DNA of 35,115 nt from a virus. Below, piece by piece: positions 14,793-22,827 of the stretch. The position numbers were made by a program, and so were the translations under genes. The stretch covers positions 1 to 35,115 of IMG/VR virus record IMGVR_UViG_3300045440_000102; one strand, written 5' to 3'. How positions within the stretch are numbered: the first letter of the stretch is position 1; every line of letters starts with the position of its first letter. A model generated the notes under the pieces. The model did no database searches and was not told where the DNA came from. It was given only the letters and a program-made list of their open reading frames with translations.

Positions 14793-15761
14793 TTATGCCT
14801 TGTTGGCACGATCGTACTCAGAATAGCGCTTGGCATACTTCATACGCAAGATAGGATCATCCCATACTCCGGCGTCAATCAGGGCCTGTTTACGCTCTGG
14901 GCTGAGATAAATCTCCTTGCGTGTTGTCGTAGGCGCATGCTCACGACCTGAACCCACGGCAGGACCGCCACGAGCTACACGTTCTTCCTTGACTTCACGG
15001 GTTTTTTGGTTTTTAAACTTTTCAGGCAGACGCCTGGCAGTTCGTTTGCGCAACTCATCCCAGTATTCTTCTGACTGTGGATTAAACCCGTCTTTAGCCA
15101 AAGATTGGTCAATAGCAATGACGATTGCAGAGTCTTCATCCCGGCCTTGTGAGTCATACCATGGGTTTTCAGCCATGAACTCCTTGGCGTAGTGCATGGT
15201 CATGTCATCAATCTGCTGACCTTGCGGTTGTGGGCGCTGCTGCGCTGCTTGCTGCTTGGCAAACTGCAATTGCTGAGCCTTTTGCATCGCTTGATCGCGA
15301 TAGCGCATGGCCTGAGTTACATCAGCACCATTGCCTGCTTCAACCGCTTTAGCAATGACGCGCTCTGCTAATTCAACCTCTTCGGCTGCTTTAGCAATAG
15401 CTTGGTCGTAGCCTCCAAGGTCTACTTGGTGTGAGCGTTGTTCTTGAACAGATACGCGGCGCTCAAGGTCATCATTGCGTTTGCGTAGGAAGTCAAGTTC
15501 AAGTTTGTCACGCTTGATGGCTTGGTCTCGTCTGTCTTTGCGCTCAACCTTTTCAAGTCGGCGTCGCTCTCGGATTGCTGCACGCTCATCGTCATTCCCA
15601 TCGCCTTCATCTTCATCAGTAGCAGATGATGCAGTGCGATCATCCTCTTGGTCATCTTGATCTTGATCTTCTTGCTCAGTCAGATCTTTTTTATCTTCAA
15701 CGATAACGATTTGCTCATTACCACCTTTTTCATTGTCGTCTTCTTTTAGAACTTCAGCCAT
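14793..15761 (-). CDS. Capsid scaffolding protein
   Basis: A 322-aa, highly charged protein. Residues 1-62 are very acidic (QEDQDQDDQEDD, DEDEGDGNDDE). Residues 63-110 form a basic coiled coil (RERRRLEKVERKDRRDQAI) and about 118-185 a further Ala/Gln-rich helix. Then come MTMHYAKEFMAENPWYDSQG and a C-terminal basic region with YLSPERKQALIDAGVWDDP. An acidic start, long helices and a basic C-terminal end are the pattern for phage scaffolds, which line the procapsid and leave before DNA packaging. Position between portal and capsid genes agrees. GAAAGGAG precedes the ATG. Confidence 0.8.
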   Translation of the reverse strand: MAEVLKEDDNEKGGNEQIVIVEDKKDLTEQEDQDQDDQEDDRTASSATDEDEGDGNDDERAAIRERRRLEKVERKDRRDQAIKRDKLELDFLRKRNDDLERRVSVQEQRSHQVDLGGYDQAIAKAAEEVELAERVIAKAVEAGNGADVTQAMRYRDQAMQKAQQLQFAKQQAAQQRPQPQGQQIDDMTMHYAKEFMAENPWYDSQGRDEDSAIVIAIDQSLAKDGFNPQSEEYWDELRKRTARRLPEKFKNQKTREVKEERVARGGPAVGSGREHAPTTTRKEIYLSPERKQALIDAGVWDDPILRMKYAKRYSEYDRANKA

Positions 15762-15774
15762 AACTCATCTCCTT

Positions 15775-16188
15775 TCAGATGAATGCTCGGATTGCTAACG
15801 GGTCGCCAGTGACCTGCCCGATAATATCCAAGTCGTTGAAAATAACAAACATTGCAGATTCGTCTTTGCCAGGAATCTTGACTTCCCAGCGATCACCGCC
15901 GTACTTAGCCACGCGAACGTGTTCACCGGCTTTGCACCAGTCACCCTCTGGCCACGGCTTCATGTCATTACGGTTCTTGAAAGCAAGAGGGCCCAGGGCA
16001 ATTACTTTGCCAATTTGGGTGTTCCACTTTTCTGTTTCATTAGTGCCGTGAATGTCAAGAATAATGCCACCAGCTGATTTCTTTTTAGGTGTACGGATCT
16101 GAATCAGAACACGGCTTCCGAAAGGCTGAATGCCAGCATCTACTGCTGGAAAAGCCTCCGCCATTGCGTCCTCATAGGTCATTGTCAA
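15775..16188 (-). CDS. Phage GroES-like co-chaperonin (Cpn10 family)
   Basis: A 137-aa protein whose core PFGSRVLIQIRTPKKKSAGG, IILDIHG, IGKVIALGPL, AGEHVRVAKYGGDRWEV and VIFNDLDIIGQV follows the GroES pattern (P-L-x-x-R-V-L.....K-S-A-G-G-I-x-L...G-x-V-x-A-x-G...V..YGG). The KKKSAGGIILD stretch lies where the mobile loop binds GroEL. It would replace host GroES to fold the capsid protein, as T4 gp31 does. It lies directly before scaffold and capsid genes, which fits. A longer roof-like loop (LAFKNRNDMKPWPEGDWC) separates it from host GroES. Two starts are possible: TTG at 16188 with AGGAG at 7 nt, or ATG at 16182. Confidence 0.85.
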   Translation of the reverse strand: MTMTYEDAMAEAFPAVDAGIQPFGSRVLIQIRTPKKKSAGGIILDIHGTNETEKWNTQIGKVIALGPLAFKNRNDMKPWPEGDWCKAGEHVRVAKYGGDRWEVKIPGKDESAMFVIFNDLDIIGQVTGDPLAIRAFI

Positions 16189-16369
16189 AGTTTTTCTCCT
16201 CGTCTAAAAGTTTCAATAGCACGTTGATTGACGCCTCATAACCGGCAACCATTCCAACGCGATACCCGTACTCGAAAGTATCGCGAGTCTGAGGACGCTT
16301 CAAGGCTTCAACAGCAAATGATTGCTGATCTGCCTTGAGGCGATTCAAAAGTTGTGACTCAATATTCAC
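16172..16369 (-). CDS. Small hypothetical helical protein
   Basis: A 65-aa protein starting with GTG at 16369 (MNIESQLLNRLKADQQSFAV) and containing DTFEYGYRVGMVAGYEASIN, then LLKLLDEEKNFDNDL. The GTG overlaps the preceding stop (GTGA). The end overlaps the GroES-like gene, whose AGGAG site lies inside this gene. It is probably all helical. The short TFEYGYRVG..AGYE..I piece recurs in small phage proteins of unknown role between portal and scaffold. No function can be assigned. Confidence 0.6.
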   Translation of the reverse strand: MNIESQLLNRLKADQQSFAVEALKRPQTRDTFEYGYRVGMVAGYEASINVLLKLLDEEKNFDNDL

Positions 16370-16503
16370 GCAGGAGTCTTAGGCGTTGATGGTGCAGCTG
16401 GCAGTGTCTGACCATTTAGTTTTTCGCCAGCCGCAAGGCGGTGTTTTTGTTTTACAAATGCACCTGTCATAGGAACAGTGCCTGGTGTTGGTTTGTCGCT
16501 CAT
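16366..16503 (-). CDS. Small hypothetical protein after the portal gene
   Basis: A 45-aa gene: MSDKPTPGTVPMTGAFVKQK, then HRLAAGEKLNGQTLPAAPST and a Pro/Lys tail. The ATG at 16503 has an ideal AAGGAG 7 nt upstream, so the longer frame to 16587 is rejected. It follows the portal stop by 10 bp and its TGA overlaps the next GTG. Low complexity and Pro-rich, it is probably disordered. Function unknown. Confidence 0.65.
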   Translation of the reverse strand: MSDKPTPGTVPMTGAFVKQKHRLAAGEKLNGQTLPAAPSTPKTPA

Positions 16504-16513
16504 GGTGTTCTCC

Positions 16514-19039
16514 TTAAGGGTTTGGGTTAATGCCTGTGCCGGTGCTATACGCAACCTTCTCGCCTGTTGCCATCTCTGCAGCAGCAAGAAGTTTTGCCGT
16601 ATCGTTATCAGCCGTGTTCATACGCTCTCTAGTTTGCAGCTCAGCTGCTGTGCGTTCATTCTCGGCTTGTTGTTTAAGTTGCTCAGCCTGCGTCTTCTCA
16701 AAGTTAGCTTGCTGTTGTGCAGAAAGCTTAGCCGCTTCAAGCTGTTGCTGCGATTGCATCTTCTGTTGCTCAAGCTGTTGCTGCGACTGCATTTTCTGCT
16801 GGTCAATTTGCAATTTAGCTTGATCAACCTGCATGCGTTGTTGCATAGCTTGACCTTGGACTTGTGCATTGAGCTGCGCAACTTCCATAGTCTTATCAGG
16901 CGGCATTGGCGGTTGAGGTTTGAACTGCTGAGCGGCTTGATCGATTTGCGCAAGCTCTTGAGCAAAGCTTCCAAGCTGGTTCTCAATGAACTTCTGCACT
17001 TCCAAGATAACTTTGACCTGATCTTCGGCTTCTTCAGGGATCAGTTCCTCTATCTGAGCTTTGTCAACCGCATTGTGCGCTTCAACAAGGTAGTAGTTGA
17101 GCAAGTGGTCACGCAGATGAGTAGCCATTGGATACAAAAACGTTTTTACGATGGCAGGGTTTGAGCCAAACAATGGAGACTTCAAGAACGGAATGTGCGT
17201 CATCAAATGAGCCATGTGATCTTGCGATGGCAGCACATAAAGAGGACGGCCCATTGCGGCTGCAACGTTTTCTGACACAGGGTCCATGTCTTCGCTGCCA
17301 GGCAAGGGCTGCAAAACTTCATTTGCAGGCACTTTCATGTTGCGAAGGAACATCTCCTCGACTTTACGCGCATCGTACATCTGCGGCATTGCCGAAGCAC
17401 GCTGCATGATGGCTTGAGTTTGCGCAAAACGTTGAGTTTCGCTAAAGATTGCAGGGTCGCTGACCGGAATGATGTCCATCGGGCCGTCAAAGTCCGAAGG
17501 ATCAATCTCCAAGCCTTGCGATTGAGCTTCAATGTCCTCGATTGTCAAGTAAGCACTGTTGATGCGGTGCAAAATCTTGAAGCAACGAGCCATTGATCCA
17601 TGCAGGCGGCTGTGAATCGAGCTGAATACCACCATGCCTTGCTCAATAAGAGCCATGGTTGTACCGACAGGCTGATTAGGATTCTGATCAGACAGCTTTT
17701 CAAAGGACGTTTGCACAACTCCCTTGCCTGCATCGACCAAGAAGCCTAAGAGTTGGAACAATGTAGGGCTTGGGCCGTTGAATGGCAGAGGCATGGCAAG
17801 CTTGCGCACGTCATCGATCAGTGCACCGCCTTCCATCTCAACTACTTCAGTTGGTTGAACGTTTAGAGTCTGGCCGCCAGGACCGCCTTTAAGCTTAAGC
17901 AGCGTAGGCACGTTCTGAATGTGAGCAGAGTCGAGCAATGCACGCAGAGCTCCTGTAGCTGCACCGCTTAGACCGCCAATCATGTGTGTCATACCGATAG
18001 GGTAAGCACCACGCCAAGGAATAAAAGGGAACTCTACGATCCAGTCAAGCTCAAGTTGACGGTCATCATCAGGCTCCCAGTTACGGTACAAACCTAAGCC
18101 TAGGTCAGTCGACTTGTCAATGCTTAAGATGTATGGCTCAGGCCCATTGCCAAAGTCAAGGTAGGTATAGACTTCGTAGATGGTGCGCAGACCATCTTCG
18201 TTGTAACTCAGGTCTTTACGGCCTTCGATCTTATCGTTTGCTTGGGTCGACTTGCTGAACTCAGGATCATCAGGCGTGCCCAAGTCAACGTCGATGTACA
18301 TGCCTGACTTAACGCGCCTTGTGTACTCAAACTTGGTGATGTACTGCACGTGAGTCTTGCGCTCAGCGGTGTAGAAGTTTGTTGCTGCGAATGGCAAGTA
18401 AATGTCATCGATTGCAATGAACTCAGAGTTAGGCCGGCGATGCAGCGGGTTCCACATGAATTTCATGTACTGACCGCCGCCAAGTGGCAACTGTGTGCTG
18501 AGCTGTTCTAGTTCACCACGGAACTCAACCATTTGCTCAGTCGTTTGCCAGTTCATGAACTCAGCTTTACGCTCAGCTTTCTGAATCTTGGACTTGTCAC
18601 GCTCGCCTAAGATCTTGCTCTTGACAGGGCCGTTAGGCGGGAACACTTCCTTCATGAAGCGTGCAGAGAAGTCTACGCAGGCTTCAACCAGCATCGGGTG
18701 CACAACCTTATTGGCACCTGTAAACTGAGCACCTCCTGGTGCATCATCGCCTAGGCCGGTACGGCGCAAGCCTTCTTCATACTGCTTGTCACGCTTTTCG
18801 CGTGCTTCCTTATCGTTCTCAATCTTTTCCATCAGGTCACTGATGGCAGTCTTGAGCATGTCTTGATCTACTTCGTCAACTATGTTGGCAAAGTGTGCAA
18901 GCTTTGTAGCATGGTCAACGTCATTCTTCTCACGAATGATTGCACCACCATCCTCTGTGTCTTCAACTTCGTTGTCAACGTCTTCGAGTTGTACGCTCTC
19001 GCCTTCAGGCAATTCGTCTTGTAGTCTTTTGGTTGCCAT
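16514..19039 (-). CDS. Portal protein (head-tail connector)
   Basis: An 841-aa protein. It has an acidic N-terminus (EGESVQLEDVDNEVEDTEDG), then the portal body with FTGANKVVHPMLVEACVDFS and ARFMKEVFPPNGPVKSKILG (about residues 104-145), FEYTRRVKSGMYIDV, LDWIVEFPFIPWRGAYPIGM and DQNPNQPVGTTMALIEQGM. The C-terminal part (about 715-805) is a Gln-rich coiled coil (QQQLEQQKMQSQQQLEAAKL). Large P22/HMO-2011-style portals of podoviruses have this length and these motifs. It would form the dodecameric ring at one capsid vertex, through which DNA is packaged. The Q-rich end may be a barrel-like extension into the head. Terminase upstream and scaffold downstream agree with the assignment. Confidence 0.85.
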   Translation of the reverse strand: MATKRLQDELPEGESVQLEDVDNEVEDTEDGGAIIREKNDVDHATKLAHFANIVDEVDQDMLKTAISDLMEKIENDKEAREKRDKQYEEGLRRTGLGDDAPGGAQFTGANKVVHPMLVEACVDFSARFMKEVFPPNGPVKSKILGERDKSKIQKAERKAEFMNWQTTEQMVEFRGELEQLSTQLPLGGGQYMKFMWNPLHRRPNSEFIAIDDIYLPFAATNFYTAERKTHVQYITKFEYTRRVKSGMYIDVDLGTPDDPEFSKSTQANDKIEGRKDLSYNEDGLRTIYEVYTYLDFGNGPEPYILSIDKSTDLGLGLYRNWEPDDDRQLELDWIVEFPFIPWRGAYPIGMTHMIGGLSGAATGALRALLDSAHIQNVPTLLKLKGGPGGQTLNVQPTEVVEMEGGALIDDVRKLAMPLPFNGPSPTLFQLLGFLVDAGKGVVQTSFEKLSDQNPNQPVGTTMALIEQGMVVFSSIHSRLHGSMARCFKILHRINSAYLTIEDIEAQSQGLEIDPSDFDGPMDIIPVSDPAIFSETQRFAQTQAIMQRASAMPQMYDARKVEEMFLRNMKVPANEVLQPLPGSEDMDPVSENVAAAMGRPLYVLPSQDHMAHLMTHIPFLKSPLFGSNPAIVKTFLYPMATHLRDHLLNYYLVEAHNAVDKAQIEELIPEEAEDQVKVILEVQKFIENQLGSFAQELAQIDQAAQQFKPQPPMPPDKTMEVAQLNAQVQGQAMQQRMQVDQAKLQIDQQKMQSQQQLEQQKMQSQQQLEAAKLSAQQQANFEKTQAEQLKQQAENERTAAELQTRERMNTADNDTAKLLAAAEMATGEKVAYSTGTGINPNP

Positions 19040-19047
19040 TCTTTACC

Positions 19048-20823
19048 TCACATAAATTGATTAGCGATTGCATCTACTTGGTCAGAATCATAGACTGACA
19101 CGCTGCCGCCTTTGGCATAATTTCTAGAGTCATACAAGTAGACGCTGTCAACGTCCTTAGGAGCCACAACATTAGCTCTTCTCACTTCACCGCTGCGAGG
19201 AAGTAAAACTTCAAATTCAGACTCAAATTTACCTGGCAGCAAGTATTGAGTGTTGGACGTAGGCAGTATCAGGCTTAAATCGCCTGCATCTTCAGCCACA
19301 TCTTTAAATCGTTTGGCTATGCTCATGTCCAAACTAGTAGGTATATAAAACGGATAAGGTTCAAACTCATCTGCTACGCTTTGCATTGTGCTTTTCTTAT
19401 TTGCACCTCGGTACAACTGAGTGTTTTTAGGCAATTCAGGAGCATTGCGAAACGCTTCGTCTAATGCCTCAGCTCTCGCACGGTTTGAACTTCGAAGCAA
19501 TGAATTGACTGGTTTAAGAAAGTTCTGATTAAGAGCTTCACGAACATCGGCAGGCAATGAGGCTTTGTAAGCAGCCCCTTCTTTTTCAATTTTGTTGGCT
19601 TTACCTGCAATGTCAAGAGCTGCTTCTCTAGGAGTTGCGTTTACCCATTTGTCACCTTCTTTGATGATCAATGTTTCTTTAGGTTTAATGTAGTCACCTG
19701 CGTATTTGGCCATCTTTTTAAGAGCTCCACCTTTTCCCATGTGGACTGGTCCGCCTTCGGCAAAACCTTGTGGCTCATCAATGCCATTTATGATCTCATC
19801 AATTTTGTCAGGGTCGTAGACTGACACGCTACCGCCTTCGGCAAACTTTTTAGACTTTAATAATTCCACAGCAGGACGTTCTAACTGGCGAAACAACTCT
19901 ATATCCGTTGCATCTGGGCTAGGAGCCAATTTAGCACCGCCTAATTGCAACTCGTGTCGGCCTAAGCCTTGACCTGCACGATAGCGCATTAGCGCCAACG
20001 GCGTTGCATCTTCTAACAAAGATGCAAGGTCTCCGCCATAATCAAAGTACTCACGCATCGCCGGGTCGTCTTGAATAGATTTAAAAGAACCTCTTTTGCC
20101 TGCATGTTGAAGCTCATAGCGTGCAGAGTCTAAGATATTGGGATCAAAAACTTTAGACGGGTCTTGAGTCTCAAAGAAGTTGTAAGAAGTTGTGCGCCTA
20201 GCTCCGTCCTTGGTTGGTGGAACTGCAACTAAAGTCCTAAGATCACGGCCGGCTTTTGATGGATACTCACGAGAATAAAACTCAAAGTCTTTACGGCTTG
20301 GAGCTGTTTGAAAAATAGAATATCCTTCGCTAGGATGTGTATGAAAATCAACGATTGTAGGAGAGCCTGGTGCACGCTGCGCCGTACGAAGGTCAAATGT
20401 ATTTGGCATTACAGAAGATTCTGTGCCTCTTGTGATGACCGACTCACCGCCTTCATTGGCCAAGCCAATGACTGAATGCTCTCTGCCTGTTTGCTTAGTT
20501 AGGCGTAATGCTTCACGAATTTTATTGGCTTGTTCCGGAGCTTCTCTGTTGATGAGCTCTCTAAACTTTCTAAGAGCAGACAAGCCTCCTGCTTGTGCAT
20601 CGCCTGCATCAAGTGCAATCAGTGCAGCACCGGCTTTACGTGCCACTTTGCCACCAGGTATCAGCATCAAGCCAGCATCAAAAGCACTTTGAGGAATCAG
20701 CATCTCTGCTGCAAACTGTGCTGCCTCAGCAACTGCGGCCTTGGTTTCTTTAGAGCTTGGCGTTGCCCGCTGCTTGCGATAACGAGGAGCAACAAACGTG
20801 TCTAGTGTATCTTCTTCAGCCAT
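19048..20823 (-). CDS. Putative two-module effector: JAMM-like protease plus ADP-ribosyltransferase-like domain
   Basis: A 591-aa protein with two modules. Module 1 (about 110-325) has IVDFHTHPSEG and APSRKDFEF, giving His161-x-His163-Pro164 then Ser176-x-x-Asp179. This is the JAMM/MPN metalloprotease motif, with candidate catalytic Glu residues at 124-135. Module 2 (about 380-560) has LYRG (Arg472), YIPTSLDMSIAKRF (Thr496-Ser497) and ESEFEVLLPRSGE (Glu536-x-Glu538). These are the R, STS-like and ExE signatures of arginine-type ADP-ribosyltransferases. Each module ends in the same tag, (A/K)-E/G-GGSVSVYD followed by D..D.I (about 328-346 and 570-587). Lying between terminase and portal on the late strand, it is probably carried in the virion and injected, as T4 Alt is, but this is inference. 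Residues 40-80 are hydrophobic and Ala-rich. Confidence 0.65.
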   Translation of the reverse strand: MAEEDTLDTFVAPRYRKQRATPSSKETKAAVAEAAQFAAEMLIPQSAFDAGLMLIPGGKVARKAGAALIALDAGDAQAGGLSALRKFRELINREAPEQANKIREALRLTKQTGREHSVIGLANEGGESVITRGTESSVMPNTFDLRTAQRAPGSPTIVDFHTHPSEGYSIFQTAPSRKDFEFYSREYPSKAGRDLRTLVAVPPTKDGARRTTSYNFFETQDPSKVFDPNILDSARYELQHAGKRGSFKSIQDDPAMREYFDYGGDLASLLEDATPLALMRYRAGQGLGRHELQLGGAKLAPSPDATDIELFRQLERPAVELLKSKKFAEGGSVSVYDPDKIDEIINGIDEPQGFAEGGPVHMGKGGALKKMAKYAGDYIKPKETLIIKEGDKWVNATPREAALDIAGKANKIEKEGAAYKASLPADVREALNQNFLKPVNSLLRSSNRARAEALDEAFRNAPELPKNTQLYRGANKKSTMQSVADEFEPYPFYIPTSLDMSIAKRFKDVAEDAGDLSLILPTSNTQYLLPGKFESEFEVLLPRSGEVRRANVVAPKDVDSVYLYDSRNYAKGGSVSVYDSDQVDAIANQFM

Positions 20824-20826
20824 AGA

Positions 20827-21102
20827 TCACCATTTGACTTTGTTAGCCCAGTAAGCAGCGCTGCTCGGGCCTTTAGCTATGTTGGCTGAGTGCCGTGCTT
20901 TGAATGAATCGCGCTTTGCAGTCATACGCTCTGACTCACCTTCTTTAGGTTTGCCTGCAGTGCTTGCGCCTTGTTGACCAAAACGGATAATCTTTTCCTT
21001 GCCATCTACTTTGGTCTTCACAATGTGCGACTTGGTAGGATGGCTAGGAGTGCGCTTAGGTTGATTAAGCGGCAGACTGTCCTTGTCAACTTGCTTCTTC
21101 AT
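20827..21102 (-). CDS. Small basic conserved phage protein
   Basis: A 91-aa basic protein. The C-terminal half is strongly patterned: KIIRFGQQGASTAGKPKEGE, then MTAKRDSFKARHSANIAKGP and SSAAYWANKVKW at the very end. I recognise the IRFGQ.G....SFKARH...W..KVKW signature from small proteins in many tailed phages (a DUF with no known role). The basic charge suggests contact with DNA. The ATG overlaps the 55-aa gene stop (ATGA), and the 591-aa gene starts 3 bp after its stop. It is part of the terminase-portal operon. Confidence 0.7.
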   Translation of the reverse strand: MKKQVDKDSLPLNQPKRTPSHPTKSHIVKTKVDGKEKIIRFGQQGASTAGKPKEGESERMTAKRDSFKARHSANIAKGPSSAAYWANKVKW

Positions 21103-21266
21103 TTTTTCTTTGCCGCAGCTCGTATGTTATCGACCATGTTTGGATAAGGCCGGCCTGCGGCTTTAGCCATAGCTTTAGCAGACGATTTGGCCTTGGACGA
21201 TAGAGGCTTGCTCTCACCAAGACCCTTTGGCCGTGCTTTTTCCCAGACAGGTTTTTTAGGCTGCAT
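21099..21266 (-). CDS. Small basic protein overlapping the terminase gene end
   Basis: A 55-aa gene: MQPKKPVWEKARPKGLGESK, PLSSKAKSSAKAMAKAAGRP, then YPNMVDNIRAAAKKK. The pattern K-P-V-W-E-K-x-R-P-K-x-L-G-x-x-K-x-L and A-A-G-R-P-Y-P-N-x-V-D-N is one I recognise as a small conserved phage protein found after large terminase genes. Its start lies 11 bp inside the terminase gene, and its stop overlaps the next start (ATGA). Probably DNA-binding by charge; no known function. Confidence 0.7.
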   Translation of the reverse strand: MQPKKPVWEKARPKGLGESKPLSSKAKSSAKAMAKAAGRPYPNMVDNIRAAAKKK

Positions 21267-22827
21267 AAGGATTCACTTTCGGTTTGTTAGAGATGCGAGG
21301 CTCGTCGTAATCTTTTGCTTGAGGGAGCTCAAACCATCCATCATTCTTGAGATAAATGATAGCTTGCGTAAACGTGTCAACATAGTCATCATGCTCCGCT
21401 ACTGGGAACTTGCCCAGCTGTTTAAGGAAAGCTGCTGCCCAACTGACAGGCTGTCCAGGGTTTTTACCTGACTCAGGTATCCACAGTAAGCCTAACTCCA
21501 GGGTAGGAGCTGCCTGATGTGCACGCGATACTTTGTCTGCTAGTCCTGGATTATAGCCTACAGCAGGCACCTTTGCTAAGCGCAAGTCTTGTAGCAAGGA
21601 CTGGCCGCTGGCCTTTGCCTCGACGAGTATCCGGTCAGGCCTTCTGGCACGAGAATATGGCGAGTCTTTGCTCATGCCGCCGTACTCGGTTGTCCAGTCC
21701 TTAATTGCTTTTGTGCGCAGGTCAGGATAGCTGAGGTGTTCGTCCCACGCATCGATCAGCATGGCGTTGCGCACCCCTTTGTGCGTGAATATGGCCCAGA
21801 CCGAGCAGGCTGTAGGGTCACCTGTGGTTTTCTCGGTGAATGCACAGTCATACGACTGCAGGATGTATTCGAACGGTGGCAGCCCTGAGGATGACGGCCA
21901 GAGCTCAAAAAACTCTGTCTTGAGTATACCGCCTTGGCTAGGAACAGGGTCTTGCTGCAACTGACCAGCCGTGCCGTACGAACCTAGCAGCTGCTTCAGG
22001 TTGGTGATCTCTTTCTTGCCAAACCGTTCAGGGCAGATCAGTTCGCCCTTGACTTTGCGTGGGTCGTATGGGCCAAGGCAAGTTCTTCTTTGCTTGCCAT
22101 CCCATTCAGCCGGTATGCAGATGTGTTCCCAGCCTTTGATGTCTTCTAGGATGTGGCCGCTGATGTCACGTTCGTGCAGCCGCTGCATGACGGTGACCAT
22201 GGCATCGGTCTTTGGATTGTTGAGCCGGGTTGACCACACCATGTCAAACCACTCAAGGTCTGAGCTGCGCATGACCTCAGACTGAGCAGCTTGCGCACCG
22301 TGCGGGTCGTCAAGTATCAACCTAGATCCACCTTCACCGGTTGCCGTGCCACCGACCGAGGTTGCCAAACGGTAACCAGTCTTGTCGTTCTCGAACCGTT
22401 GCTTGGCGTTCTGGTCGCCTGATAACTCGAACATGTGCTTCCATCTGTCTTGATACCAGTTCGATTGCAGCAACCGCCGAGTCTTCAGGTTGTCTCGTGT
22501 ACTGAGGTTGCCTGAATACGAAGCGCACAGAAACTTCTGCTGCGGGTTGACAATCCATTCCCAAGCAGGCCACATGACCGAGACAATGGTTGACTTGGAA
22601 TGGCGAGGCGGGATGTTGATCAGCAACCGCTTGATGTCGCCAAATGTAATGGCTTCAAGGTGTTCACAGATCTCTTCAATGTGCCAGCTCTGTATGAATG
22701 GGATGCTTGGCTCGACAACATGCCAGCTTTGCTTGACAAATTCGTATAGGTTGCTCTCAGCTTTTCGTCTCAGTTGCTCTTTGGCGATCATCTCGCTCAG
22801 AGCTTTGTGATCCAAAGGAGAGTTCAT
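21256..22827 (-). CDS. terL: Terminase large subunit
   Basis: A 523-aa packaging motor. The ATPase domain shows Walker A NIPPRHSKST (about 71-80), Walker B LILDD (170-174) and the coupling segment TVMQRLHERDISGHIL (212-227). The nuclease domain shows QSYDCAF (Asp327), RILVEAKASGQSLL (Glu403) and EHDDYVDTFTQAI (Asp480/481/484), which are the expected acidic metal ligands. It drives DNA into the procapsid through the portal and cuts concatemers. The ATG overlaps the small subunit stop. The length and motif order are complete, so it should be active. The closest style is TerL proteins of podoviruses with large portals. Confidence 0.92.
   Translation of the reverse strand: MNSPLDHKALSEMIAKEQLRRKAESNLYEFVKQSWHVVEPSIPFIQSWHIEEICEHLEAITFGDIKRLLINIPPRHSKSTIVSVMWPAWEWIVNPQQKFLCASYSGNLSTRDNLKTRRLLQSNWYQDRWKHMFELSGDQNAKQRFENDKTGYRLATSVGGTATGEGGSRLILDDPHGAQAAQSEVMRSSDLEWFDMVWSTRLNNPKTDAMVTVMQRLHERDISGHILEDIKGWEHICIPAEWDGKQRRTCLGPYDPRKVKGELICPERFGKKEITNLKQLLGSYGTAGQLQQDPVPSQGGILKTEFFELWPSSSGLPPFEYILQSYDCAFTEKTTGDPTACSVWAIFTHKGVRNAMLIDAWDEHLSYPDLRTKAIKDWTTEYGGMSKDSPYSRARRPDRILVEAKASGQSLLQDLRLAKVPAVGYNPGLADKVSRAHQAAPTLELGLLWIPESGKNPGQPVSWAAAFLKQLGKFPVAEHDDYVDTFTQAIIYLKNDGWFELPQAKDYDEPRISNKPKVNPYAA

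Noticed and set aside
16504-16587. Upstream extension of the 45-aa gene
   Set aside because: The extension overlaps the portal gene end; the internal ATG at 16503 has a perfect ribosome site.
16478-17164. Long plus-strand ORF of 228 codons opposite the portal gene
   Set aside because: It is the antisense of the Gln/Leu-rich coiled-coil coding stretch of the portal; repeated Ser/Leu/Cys composition, no ribosome site and no neighbours on that strand.
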